Assembly (NCBI GenBank): GCA_943371025.1
Contig: CALRTC020000011.1
Coordinates: 102,397-166,396 of the forward strand
Length of the DNA stretch: 64,000 nucleotides
Origin: Niveispirillum sp943371025
Lineage (GTDB): Bacteria > Pseudomonadota > Alphaproteobacteria > Azospirillales > Azospirillaceae
Direction: 5' to 3'
Both the position numbers and the translations under genes were made by a program. Below, piece after piece: positions 44,775-52,925 of this stretch. Positions within the stretch are counted from its first letter, which is position 1, and each line of letters starts with the position of its first letter. Under the pieces are notes generated by a model, which was not told the origin of the DNA, did no database searches, and saw only the letters and a list, made by a program, of their open reading frames with translations.

Positions 44775-45391
44775 CGCGCGGGCCTGCGAACCCGACGCTG
44801 GCCCATTATGTCGCTCACGCGTCGCTTTATGCCGATCTTCTGGTCGACCATGACAGCGCCGCGGCGCGTCATCGTTTCCTGACGGCTGTCGACCGTGACG
44901 ATGCCGCTATCCTGGACCTGGGCTGTGGGGTGGGGCGGGACATGGTCGGGTTCCGCGATGCCGGCTGTACGGTCAACGGTGTCGATGGCGCGGCCCCTCT
45001 GGCGGCCCTGGCCCGGCAGGCCACCGGCTTTCCCGTGCATGTCATCGACTTGCTGTCGCCAGCCCCCGTCCCCTGGCCGGCGGCCAGCTTCGACGGCATC
45101 TGGGCACATCATCTGTTCTTCCACCTGCCCAGTCCCGCCCTGCCCGTCATCCTGAGCCGGGTGCGATCCTGGCTGCGGCCTGGGGGCTGTTTTTATGCCT
45201 GCGATCCGACGGGGGACGGGATGGAAGGGCTGGCCGATGATGGCCGCCACCTGGCCTTCCGCCGCCCGCAGGTCTGGAAGGCGAGCATGCGGGCCGCGGG
45301 TTTCACCCTGGTTGAAGAATGGCGCCGGCCGGAAGGGCTGCCGCGCCACCGGCAGAACTGGCTGGCGACCCTATGGCGAGCCGGAAAATGA
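44771..45391 (+). CDS. Class I SAM-dependent methyltransferase
   Basis: 206 residues. Motif I ILDLGCGVGRDMVGFRDAGCTVNGVD binds SAM; ASFDGIWAHHLFFHLP and LRPGGCFYACDP are motifs II and III. GTG 44771 overlaps the upstream stop codon (GTGA) and has GGGGG at good spacing. It is the third gene of the kinase operon, so a small-molecule or lipid head-group substrate is likely. The substrate is not known. Confidence 0.85.
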   Translation: MTRGPANPTLAHYVAHASLYADLLVDHDSAAARHRFLTAVDRDDAAILDLGCGVGRDMVGFRDAGCTVNGVDGAAPLAALARQATGFPVHVIDLLSPAPVPWPAASFDGIWAHHLFFHLPSPALPVILSRVRSWLRPGGCFYACDPTGDGMEGLADDGRHLAFRRPQVWKASMRAAGFTLVEEWRRPEGLPRHRQNWLATLWRAGK

Positions 45392-45424
45392 AAAACCCCG
45401 CGGACACCTTCCGGCATCCGCGGG
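45391..45424. terminator. Bidirectional terminator between convergent operons
   Basis: CCCCGCGGA (45395-45403) pairs with TCCGCGGGG (45416-45424). The minus strand continues TTTTCATTTTCC and the plus strand CTTCATTCAT. It ends the methyltransferase operon and the spt operon. Confidence 0.75.
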
Positions 45425-45449
45425 GCTTCATTCATGCCCGGGGGCGTAA

Positions 45450-46664
45450 TTACTCGGCCGCCTGAACCAGCGCCGGCAGCACACCCAGCTGACGACCGAC
45501 CTTGGCGAACTGTTCGACGGCAAAATCGATCTGCTGCGTCGTGTGCGCGGCGCTGACGCTGGTGCGCAGCAGCGACAGGCTGTTCGGCGTGGCCGGCGGC
45601 AGCGCCAGGTTCAGGTACAGGCCGGCTTCCAGCAGCAGGTTCCAGAAGGTGATGGCCAGTTCCTTGGACGGCAGCGACACAGCCACGATGGGGTTCACAT
45701 CGGGACCGACCTGGAAGCCCAGGTTGCGCAGCCCTTCATACAGGCGGCGGGAATTGGCGTTCAGCTTGTTGCGCAGGCCCGGCTCCTCCTGCATGCGCTT
45801 CAGCGCCTGCAAGGACGTGGCGATGACCGACGGCGGCAGCGAAGCCGTGAACATGTAGGGGCGGCAGGCCACCCGCAGCACGTCAAAGTCAGGCAGATCC
45901 GACACGCAGAAGCCGCCGACAGCGCCCAGGCTCTTGGAGAAGGTGCCGACGATGAAGTCCACATCCTCTTCCACGCCGACTTCCTGCGCCAGACCGCGAC
46001 CGGTCTCGCCCAGCACGCCCATGGAATGGGCTTCATCGACCAGCAGATAGACGCCGTTCTCGCGCTTGACCTGGGCGAATTCCTTCAGCGGGGCAATGTC
46101 GCCCAGCATGGAATAGACGCCCTCCACCACCACCAGCTTATTGCCGGGATGGTCGGCCAGACGGCGCAGACGCTTGTTCAGATCGTCCGGGTCGTTGTGG
46201 CGGAAGCGCACAACCTGGCCGGCCGTCATCTTGGCGGCGTCATAGATGCTGGCATGGCTGTCGCTGTCAATGACCAGGATGTCATCCTTGCCGACCAGCG
46301 TGGAGATGATGCCCAGGTTCGCCTGATAGCCGGTCGTGAAAACCATGCAGTTCTCACGGCCGTAGAACTTTGCCAGTTCCACTTCCAGATCGGCATGGCC
46401 GCTGTAGCTGCCATTCGCAATGCGCGAGCCGGTGGTGCCCGTGCCCTGTTCGATCAGCGCTTCGACACCCTTGTCGATGCAGCTTTTGTCGAAGGTCAGG
46501 CCCAGATAGTTGTTGGTGCCCAGAAGGACGGTTCGCCGCCCCTTCAGCACACCTTCCGTCGGCGACAGTATCTGGTCGAAGCGGACCGTGAACGGGTCGC
46601 GGCCAGCGCCGGCGATCTTGTGGTAGTGCTCGCGGAGCTGGGTGTATTTCGCAAGTATCGTCAT
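45450..46664 (-). CDS. spt: Serine palmitoyltransferase (alpha-oxoamine synthase family)
   Basis: 404 residues. Signatures: LGTNNYLGL, GTGTTGSRIANGSYSGHADLE, VEGVYSMLGDIAPLKE, VDEAHSMGVLG and the PLP Lys (residue 244) in GTFSKSLGAVGG. Alpha-oxoamine synthases include KBL, BioF, HemA and SPT. SPT is assigned because of the adjacent ACP and ceramide genes and the SPT-like N terminus (REHYHKIAGAGRDPF). It condenses serine with acyl-ACP/CoA to 3-ketosphinganine, the first committed step. It begins three bases after the acp stop codon. Confidence 0.93.
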   Translation of the reverse strand: MTILAKYTQLREHYHKIAGAGRDPFTVRFDQILSPTEGVLKGRRTVLLGTNNYLGLTFDKSCIDKGVEALIEQGTGTTGSRIANGSYSGHADLEVELAKFYGRENCMVFTTGYQANLGIISTLVGKDDILVIDSDSHASIYDAAKMTAGQVVRFRHNDPDDLNKRLRRLADHPGNKLVVVEGVYSMLGDIAPLKEFAQVKRENGVYLLVDEAHSMGVLGETGRGLAQEVGVEEDVDFIVGTFSKSLGAVGGFCVSDLPDFDVLRVACRPYMFTASLPPSVIATSLQALKRMQEEPGLRNKLNANSRRLYEGLRNLGFQVGPDVNPIVAVSLPSKELAITFWNLLLEAGLYLNLALPPATPNSLSLLRTSVSAAHTTQQIDFAVEQFAKVGRQLGVLPALVQAAE

Positions 46665-46667
46665 GTT

Positions 46668-46919
46668 TTAGGCGCGCCCCCGGAGTTCCAGTATGGTCCT
46701 GGCCAGGTCGCCGATGGTTTCGACCTCAGCAATCCGCTCCAGCGGGATCGAGATGTCGAATTTGTCTTCCAGCACCATCACGAAATCCATAACGGCCAAG
46801 CTGTCCAGGCCAAGATCGCGCGTAATGCTGGTCTCCGTCGTGATGGTGACCGGCGTCGGCAGGGTAGGCCCAAGGGCAGCAATAATTACTTCGACGATTG
46901 CGTTGACGTCGGTGGTCAT
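46668..46919 (-). CDS. acpR: Dedicated acyl carrier protein of sphingolipid synthesis (AcpR-like)
   Basis: 83 residues, acidic, with the phosphopantetheine site Ser 40 in DLGLDSLAVMDFVM. It is distinct from the housekeeping AcpP in sequence and lies directly upstream of spt. In Caulobacter a special ACP (AcpR) in this position carries the acyl chain used by SPT. ATG 46919. The 219-base gap before it may hold a separate promoter; a hairpin (GATGCCGG/CCGGCATC, 46972-46993) is visible there. Confidence 0.9.
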   Translation of the reverse strand: MTTDVNAIVEVIIAALGPTLPTPVTITTETSITRDLGLDSLAVMDFVMVLEDKFDISIPLERIAEVETIGDLARTILELRGRA

Positions 46920-47138
46920 AAAAGTGCCCCAGGGATCAGTCTACAGGTGTTGTAGGTCGTTGTTGCCATGCGATGCCGGTGCCCCCCGGCATCGACCAAA
47001 AAAGCGTCACGTTCCGGTAAGGTAATTGCAACGCCCAAGGATGCAAGAACAAACCACAAAACGCATGGAACACCTGTGACAGATGACACAGCCACGGGCA
47101 ATTTCGCAACAGTTTGAAGCGATTTGGTGGGCTGATCG

Positions 47139-48083
47139 CTATATCCAGCCCTGGTTCCGGTACCAGTTCGCCGTCTCCTCGAACCCGACGCGGAGCGGAA
47201 TTCGCGGCTTCCACAGCGATTCAGGCGGCAATTGCTGCGACGCGACAGACCAGTCGGCGTGGGTAATCTCCCGCGTTTTGGGCAGGGTCAGCATGACAGG
47301 CTTGCCGGTAACGCCGGCATAGGCGCTGCCGCACAGGCCGACCAGACGGATCAGCGCCGCCGGCACAGGCAGGCGGAGGGCGCGGTGGCCGACAGCCTGC
47401 GATGCCACGTCCAGCAGGGTTTCCCAATCGTATCCGCCAACCAGACCGTCACACAGCCCATAGCGCTGTCCGCGCGGGCCGCCAGGTGCCGCCAGCGCCG
47501 CAATGGCCTCGGCGGCATCCAAGGCGTGGATCATGGCCAGTCGCGCGTCGGCGCCACCCAATACCGGCACGACCGGCCCCGCCGCCGCCTGGAACAGCGA
47601 CAGGGTCTCCCGGTCCCAGGGGCCATAGATGGCGGGCGGGCGCACGATGACCCAGTCATCCCCGCCATAAGCGGCCAGCGCCGCTTCCTCCCCGGCCTGC
47701 TTGCTGGCGGCATAATGGGACAGATGCGGCTGGGTCGCCGCCTGGCTGGACACGATCAGCAGCCGGGCGCCCGGCGCATGCGCCGCCACGGCCCGGCCCA
47801 ATGCCGCCGACCCGCCCTCGTTCACGCGGAAAAAGTCGTCGCGACGGGCGGCCTTGATCAGGCCGGCGACATGGATAACGACATCAGCCCCCGTCACCAG
47901 CCGGACCAGCGCCGCGTCGTCCCGCAGGTCGCCCAGCACCAGTTCCGGCCGCACATCGGACAAGAGCGGATGCACCGGGTCCTGACGGACCAGCATACGC
48001 ACGGCATAGCCGGCGCGATGCAGGGCGGCCACGATGTAGCGACCCAGGAAGCCCGTGCCACCGGTGATGGCGGCCAGCGCCAT
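47139..48083 (-). CDS. cerR: NAD(P)-dependent epimerase/reductase, candidate ceramide reductase CerR
   Basis: 314 residues, an extended short-chain dehydrogenase. The N-terminal nucleotide motif is ITGGTGFLGRYIV, the catalytic Tyr-Lys pair is YAASK (Y124, K128) with SS at 112-113, and VRPPAIYGPWD follows. In Caulobacter the reductase at this position (CerR) reduces the 3-keto group of oxidised ceramide. It starts two bases from the acyl-ACP synthetase stop codon, and the acp-spt pair follows downstream. Confidence 0.85.
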   Translation of the reverse strand: MALAAITGGTGFLGRYIVAALHRAGYAVRMLVRQDPVHPLLSDVRPELVLGDLRDDAALVRLVTGADVVIHVAGLIKAARRDDFFRVNEGGSAALGRAVAAHAPGARLLIVSSQAATQPHLSHYAASKQAGEEAALAAYGGDDWVIVRPPAIYGPWDRETLSLFQAAAGPVVPVLGGADARLAMIHALDAAEAIAALAAPGGPRGQRYGLCDGLVGGYDWETLLDVASQAVGHRALRLPVPAALIRLVGLCGSAYAGVTGKPVMLTLPKTREITHADWSVASQQLPPESLWKPRIPLRVGFEETANWYRNQGWI

Positions 48084-48084
48084 G

Positions 48085-49806
48085 TCAGGCCGTAACGCCG
48101 AATTCGCCGGCCAGGTACATCTGCCGGGCCTTGGTCCGGCTCAGCTTGCCGGACGAGGTCTGGGGCAGCGAATGGGTCGGCACCAGCACCACCTTCACCT
48201 CCAGCCCGTGGGCCGCACGCAGCACGCCCTGCACCTGCTGGGCCAGCGCGGTACGCGCGTCTTCCTGCGTCGGGCGGCACTGGACCAGCACCACCACCTG
48301 CTCTCCCCCGTCGCCATCGACGGAGAAGGCAACGACGTCACCGCTGCGCAGGGATTCCACCGCATGTTCGGCCGACCATTCCAGGTCCTGCGGCCAGATA
48401 TTTCGGCCATTGACCAGGATCAGGTCCTTGGCGCGGCCGGTAATGACGATCTGACCACCGCAGAGATAGCCCAGGTCGCCCGTGTCCAGCCAGCCATCGG
48501 CGGACAGAACCGCTTCCGTCTCCTCCGGCCGGTTGAAATATTCCCGCATCAGGGAGGGACCGCGCGCAAAAATGCGGCCGACCTGCTTTTCGGCCAGCAC
48601 CTCGCCTTCCGGGTCGCGCACTTCCAGCGCATGGCCGGGCAGCACGGGGCCGTTCAGCACGAATTCGCGCGAACGCTGCGTGTCCGGGCCTGGCGGCACA
48701 GCCACGGCCTCTTCTTCCAGCTTGTCCAGGTCGACCAGATCGGTGATCAGGCCCGTGTCCAGCGGGGCGAAGGACAGGGCCAGCGACGCCTCCGCCATGC
48801 CATAGGACGGCACCAGCGCCTCGGCGCGGAACCCGCGCCCGGCAAAGGTCTCCGCGAACTTGCGCAGGACGCGCGGACGCACCATGTCGCCGCCGATGCC
48901 GGCCCCGCGCCAGGTGGACAGGTCGATACCGTCCGTCGACGCCGTCTCCGCCCGGCGCGCCGCCAGCTCATAGCCGAAGCTGGGGCTGTAGGACAGGGTG
49001 CCGCCATTGCGGGAAATGATGTTCAGCCACAGCAGCGGACGGCGGGCGAATTCCCGCGTCGGCAGATAGTCGATCGACACCTGACAGACCAGCGGGGTCA
49101 GCAGGAACCCGACCAGCCCCATGTCATGGTACAGCGGCAGCCAGGAGATGCAGCGGTCGTCGCCCGTGATCTTCAGCCCGTAATGGGTGATGGCATAGGC
49201 ATTGGCCATCAGCGCGCGCTGGGTGACGGCCACCCCCATGGGAAAGCGCGTGCTGCCCGAGGAGAATTGCAGATAGCAGAGATCGTCCGGCGTGACCGCC
49301 GGCAGGGCAATACCTTCGCCATCCACATCATCGAACACGGCCAGCGTGCCGACAGCCTTCAGGCCCAGCCCGTCGGCCGCCAGCGCCAGCCAGTCGGCCA
49401 GGGACACGGGGGACAGGGCCGCGGCGGCATCGGCCACCTGGATCATGCGGCGCACATGCTCGATATAGGCGTCCTTGCCCCCAAAGGCAGCCGGCAGCGG
49501 CATGGGGGCCGGCACCAGGCCCGCGAACTGGCAGGCGGCGAAGGCACGCATGAAATCGCCATCGCTCTCCGCGATGATGGCGACGCGGTCCCCCTTCACC
49601 AGCCCTTTGGCCAGCATGCGGCGGGCCAGGGCCTGCGCCTGTTCGTAAAGGCGGCTGTAGGACAGCGCTTCGGTCAGTTCCCCCTTGCCGGAATAGAAAT
49701 TCAGGCCGGTCTCCCCACGGGCGGCGTATTCGATCGCTTCCGGCACCGTGGCGAAATCCGCCAGGCGGGAGGCAAGCGCATGCTTCGAAGGGGTGGGACT
49801 GACCAT
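48085..49806 (-). CDS. aasR: Fatty acyl-AMP ligase / acyl-ACP synthetase (AasR-like)
   Basis: 573 residues of the adenylate-forming superfamily. The P-loop-like motif LQFSSGSTRFPMGVAVTQ, SWLPLYHDMGLVGFLLTPL (FAAL-type), YGMAEASLALSFAP, GWLDTGDLGYL and the catalytic Lys region SSGKLSRTKARQMYL are visible. The FAAL-like features suggest loading of a fatty acid onto an ACP rather than CoA. It is encoded with cerR, acpR and spt, as in Caulobacter. ATG 49806 (MVSPTPSKHALASRL) is chosen; the longer frame reads through intergenic sequence. Confidence 0.88.
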   Translation of the reverse strand: MVSPTPSKHALASRLADFATVPEAIEYAARGETGLNFYSGKGELTEALSYSRLYEQAQALARRMLAKGLVKGDRVAIIAESDGDFMRAFAACQFAGLVPAPMPLPAAFGGKDAYIEHVRRMIQVADAAAALSPVSLADWLALAADGLGLKAVGTLAVFDDVDGEGIALPAVTPDDLCYLQFSSGSTRFPMGVAVTQRALMANAYAITHYGLKITGDDRCISWLPLYHDMGLVGFLLTPLVCQVSIDYLPTREFARRPLLWLNIISRNGGTLSYSPSFGYELAARRAETASTDGIDLSTWRGAGIGGDMVRPRVLRKFAETFAGRGFRAEALVPSYGMAEASLALSFAPLDTGLITDLVDLDKLEEEAVAVPPGPDTQRSREFVLNGPVLPGHALEVRDPEGEVLAEKQVGRIFARGPSLMREYFNRPEETEAVLSADGWLDTGDLGYLCGGQIVITGRAKDLILVNGRNIWPQDLEWSAEHAVESLRSGDVVAFSVDGDGGEQVVVLVQCRPTQEDARTALAQQVQGVLRAAHGLEVKVVLVPTHSLPQTSSGKLSRTKARQMYLAGEFGVTA

Positions 49807-50200
49807 GGCGTACTGTTCCAGCGATGAAGGGGCCCGAAGCCCGCGACCAAAATGAAGGCTGTTCAAGAGACGTGCAACAGCTTCGTGCCCCCGGTGGACA
49901 GGGGCCCGCTCCTTCGCGCTCATACCAGAGCGGGAATGAGCGGGCAATCCGCGCCGAGTGAGGGGCACCCTTGCCGATGCCCGGACGGCGCGGGACAGGC
50001 ATTCCAAGGACGCGCCCGCCCGGATGACCCAAGGTGATAAGCCCTTGTCAGCCTTGCCCATCCATCTGGGGATAGACGAAATGCATCGTTGGCAATGGCA
50101 TCATCTGCTGTGACTGTTATCACTTTGCCGCAGCGGGTTGCGCCCTACATGAACAGGGTTCGCCCGTATTCCGTCCGATGCACCCGCCGAGGCCCTTGCC
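49807..50200. other. Intergenic region between divergent acyl-ACP synthetase and mlaA-like genes
   Basis: About 394 bases with no convincing gene, RNA or strong repeat. It must hold the promoters of both flanking genes. The part near mlaA (around 50040-50150) is less GC-rich and is the likeliest promoter site, but no clear -35/-10 pair is asserted. Confidence 0.4.
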
Positions 50201-50992
50201 ATGTCCCGCCTGCCCGTCGATCAACTGCTGCGCCGCACGGCTTTTGCCGCCCTGCTGGGAACCGCCCTGGTGGTAATGCCGGCTGCGGCCCAGCAGGACC
50301 AGGCGGAAGCGCAGGTCGCCGCCGGCCCGGCGGAGGATGTGAACGACCCGCTGGAGCCCATCAACCGCGGCATCTTCTGGTTCAATGAAGGCGTGGACAT
50401 CGTCCTGATCAAGCCGGCAGCCAAGGTCTATCGAACCGTGCTGCCCACCCCGGCGCAAAAGGGCGTGCGCAATGTGCTGCGCAACCTGCGTTCGCCCCTG
50501 GACTTGACGAACCAGTTGCTTCAGGGCGACTGGCACGGGGCCGGCAATGTGTTCCGGCGGTTCCTGATCAACAGCACCATTGGCCTGGGCGGTCTGATCG
50601 ACGTGGCTGCCGACAAGGGCATGCCCTACGAATATGAAAGCCTGGATCAGACGCTGGCCGTCTGGGGCGTGCCGGAAGGGCCGTATCTGGTGCTGCCGCT
50701 GCTGGGCTCGTCGTCGCTGCGCGATGCGACCGGGTTGGCAGGTGAGTTCATGGCCGATCCGGTGTCGAACTACGCCTCCAACACCGATCGCGACTGGTTC
50801 AACTACACCCGTGCCGGCCTGACGGCTCTGGATACGCGGGCGGAGTACATTGAGGCGATCGACGATATCAAGCGCAACAGCTTCGACTATTACGCCTCCA
50901 TGCGCTCGCTCTACCGCCAGCGCCGCGACGGCTGGATCCGCGACGGCAAGCCCGACGTGGAACAGATGGAAGAAATCCCGAATTACGAGTGA
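50201..50992 (+). CDS. MlaA/VacJ family protein without a lipobox
   Basis: 263 residues. The MlaA signature is clear: NDPLEPINRGIFWFNEGVDIVLIKPAAKVYRTVLP, NVLRNLRSPLDLTNQLLQGDW, FLINSTIGLGGLIDVA and VWGVPEGPYLVLPLLGSSSLRDATG. MlaA removes misplaced phospholipids from the outer leaflet of the outer membrane. Here the signal peptide ends in MPAAAQQ and the protein has no Cys at all, so it is not a lipoprotein, unlike E. coli MlaA. It sits beside the sphingolipid locus. Its last 10 bases overlap the convergent RluA gene. Confidence 0.9.
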   Translation: MSRLPVDQLLRRTAFAALLGTALVVMPAAAQQDQAEAQVAAGPAEDVNDPLEPINRGIFWFNEGVDIVLIKPAAKVYRTVLPTPAQKGVRNVLRNLRSPLDLTNQLLQGDWHGAGNVFRRFLINSTIGLGGLIDVAADKGMPYEYESLDQTLAVWGVPEGPYLVLPLLGSSSLRDATGLAGEFMADPVSNYASNTDRDWFNYTRAGLTALDTRAEYIEAIDDIKRNSFDYYASMRSLYRQRRDGWIRDGKPDVEQMEEIPNYE

Positions 50993-51675
50993 GGATCGAG
51001 GCCGCATGCCCGCAACGTCACCGCCATGTGCGGTGGCGGCGGGGCGGTGGCAGTTATTTCGGACCCGGAACCATCCAGGCTGGGAAAGCGGATGGTCCGC
51101 GCCAGCAGGTGCAGCGGCGCAGGCGGCGGCATCTCCGCGCCATAGATCGGGTCGCCCAGGATGGGCATGGCCATATAGGCGCAATGCGCCCGCAGCTGGT
51201 GCATGCGGCCCGTACGCGGGTACAGATCCAGCAGCGACAGCCCATGGGCTGAACCCAGCCTTTTCCAGCGGGTCAAAGCCGGCTTGGCCGCCACATCCAG
51301 CACCATTTTCGACGTACCGGGCACCCAGACCTTCTCCAGAGGCAGATCAATCACACCTGTCTCCGCCTTCGGCCTGCCCAGAACCACGGCCCAATAGGTC
51401 TTGCGCACCCGCCCATCCAGGAACATGGCGCCCAGCCGGGCGGCGGCTTCCACATCGCGGGCCAGGACCAGGCAACCGGCCGTATCCTTGTCCAGGCGGT
51501 GGGCCAGACGCGGCGGCTCCGGCCGGTCGCCCTGGATCAGGGGCAGATAAAGCTCAAGGTGATCCGTCGTTCTGGTTCCGAAATGAACCGGCAATCCGTA
51601 TGGCTTGTCGATGATGATGACGCGATCATCCTCGTACAGCACCCGCTCGCGCATCTCCTGCGCCGTGTAGGGCAT
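50983..51675 (-). CDS. RluA family pseudouridine synthase
   Basis: 230 residues. The catalytic motif HRLDKDTAG (Asp nucleophile), YWAVVLGRP, and PRTGRMHQLRAHCAYMAMPILGDPIYG identify the RsuA/RluA class. It lacks an N-terminal S4 domain, so it resembles short RluA/TruC-type enzymes acting on rRNA or tRNA. ATG 51675. It follows the DUF3293 gene after four bases and overlaps the mlaA-like 3' end by 10 bases. Confidence 0.92.
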   Translation of the reverse strand: MPYTAQEMRERVLYEDDRVIIIDKPYGLPVHFGTRTTDHLELYLPLIQGDRPEPPRLAHRLDKDTAGCLVLARDVEAAARLGAMFLDGRVRKTYWAVVLGRPKAETGVIDLPLEKVWVPGTSKMVLDVAAKPALTRWKRLGSAHGLSLLDLYPRTGRMHQLRAHCAYMAMPILGDPIYGAEMPPPAPLHLLARTIRFPSLDGSGSEITATAPPPPHMAVTLRACGLDPHS

Positions 51676-51679
51676 GGGA

Positions 51680-52114
51680 TCAGCCGACGGCCAACCGGGT
51701 GAACAGCAATTGCGCCGGCTGCCCGTGCCCCTGCCAGACAATGGCAAACTGTCCCAGCATCTCCGCCAGTTGCAGCGCGTCGAACGGGGCCAGATCGAAG
51801 ATGGCGACCCCCTTCTCCACCGGCCAGTCCTTGGTCGCCGGGCGCAGCTCTGCCGGCACATAGTCCAGATCCTCATCCTCCAGGATGTCGGTCAGGCGGG
51901 CATGGGCGGCATCGTTGGCGGCGGCACTGGCCGGCTTGCTTCGCGGGTTCCAGGCGGTGACGAACACCACCTCGGCAGCACCCCGATTCTCCAGCAGGGC
52001 ATCCATTTCCTTGCCGTCGACCATGATGCGGGCCGTAGCCGTGCGCTTGCCGTCCAGCGCGACGTAGCTGGTCTGCTGATAGGCGGCCAGAAGCTTGGGA
52101 TCAAAGCCGCTCAT
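51680..52114 (-). CDS. DUF3293-type protein
   Basis: 144 residues, soluble. The stretch VVFVTAWNPRSKPASAAANDAAHARL is characteristic of the small DUF3293 family (FxTAWNPxS). The rest contains KGVAIFDLAPFDALQLAEMLGQFAIVWQ. Function unknown. ATG 52114 overlaps the thiD stop codon (ATGA), so it is translated with thiD and the RluA gene. Confidence 0.8.
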   Translation of the reverse strand: MSGFDPKLLAAYQQTSYVALDGKRTATARIMVDGKEMDALLENRGAAEVVFVTAWNPRSKPASAAANDAAHARLTDILEDEDLDYVPAELRPATKDWPVEKGVAIFDLAPFDALQLAEMLGQFAIVWQGHGQPAQLLFTRLAVG

Positions 52115-52911
52115 CGGAAATCCTCGACAGTGTGGGCGTGGTTCAGGGGGCCATGGCCGTGGCCATAGCCGGGGGCCGTGCGGATGGCGATTTCGACATA
52201 GCGGCGGGCGCGCGCCACCGCCGCCACCACGTCCAGCCCCTGGGCCAGACCGGTAGCGATGGCGGATGACAGGGTGCAGCCCGTGCCGTGCGTATGGCGC
52301 GTCATCACCCGCTCGCCGTTGAAGGCATGCTCACCCTGCGGCGTGACCAGCAGATCGGTCAGCACGGGCCCTTCCATATGCCCGCCCTTCATCAGCACGG
52401 CCTGGGCACCATAGCCCAGCAGCACGCGGGCGGCACGGCGCATGTCGTCGACCGTGACGATCTCGATCCCCGTCATCGCCTCGGCCTCCGGCACGTTGGG
52501 CGTGACGATGGCGGACAGTGGCAGCAGCCGGCGGATCAGCGCCCCGATGGAGCTTTCATCCAGCAGCCGGTGCCCGCCCTTGGCCACCATGACGGGATCG
52601 ACGACCAGGACCACGTCGGGCGCACTGGCGACCAGCGTGTCGGCCACGGCATTGATGATATCGGCGGTGGCCAGCATGCCGATCTTCACGGCATCGGCCC
52701 CGATATCGGCCAGGACCAGCTGCATCTGCTGCACCAGGAACGGGATGGGCACGGGCAGCACGCCATGCACCCCGTTGGTATCCTGGGCCGTCAGGGCCGT
52801 GATGGCGGTCATGGCATAGCCCTTCAGGGCCGTTACCGCCTTGATATCGGCCTGGATGCCGGCCCCGCCGCCCGAATCCGATCCGGCAATAATGAGGACG
52901 CGTCCCTGCAT
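52111..52911 (-). CDS. thiD: Hydroxymethylpyrimidine/phosphomethylpyrimidine kinase
   Basis: 266 residues, ribokinase-like fold. Diagnostic: IIAGSDSGGGAGIQADIKAVTALKGYAMTAITALTAQDTNGV at the N terminus, VVDPVMVAKGGHRLL, and the anion-hole/catalytic HTHGTGCTLSSAIATGLAQG. It phosphorylates HMP and HMP-P for thiamine synthesis. The gene follows glmM after 14 bases; no other thi gene is nearby. Confidence 0.96.
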   Translation of the reverse strand: MQGRVLIIAGSDSGGGAGIQADIKAVTALKGYAMTAITALTAQDTNGVHGVLPVPIPFLVQQMQLVLADIGADAVKIGMLATADIINAVADTLVASAPDVVLVVDPVMVAKGGHRLLDESSIGALIRRLLPLSAIVTPNVPEAEAMTGIEIVTVDDMRRAARVLLGYGAQAVLMKGGHMEGPVLTDLLVTPQGEHAFNGERVMTRHTHGTGCTLSSAIATGLAQGLDVVAAVARARRYVEIAIRTAPGYGHGHGPLNHAHTVEDFR

Positions 52912-52925
52912 GGCTGGTCCCCCCC

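Noticed and set aside
46972..46993. Hairpin GATGCCGG/CCGGCATC considered as a terminator
   Set aside because: No T-run follows on either strand in the required position; it may just be leader structure of acpR.
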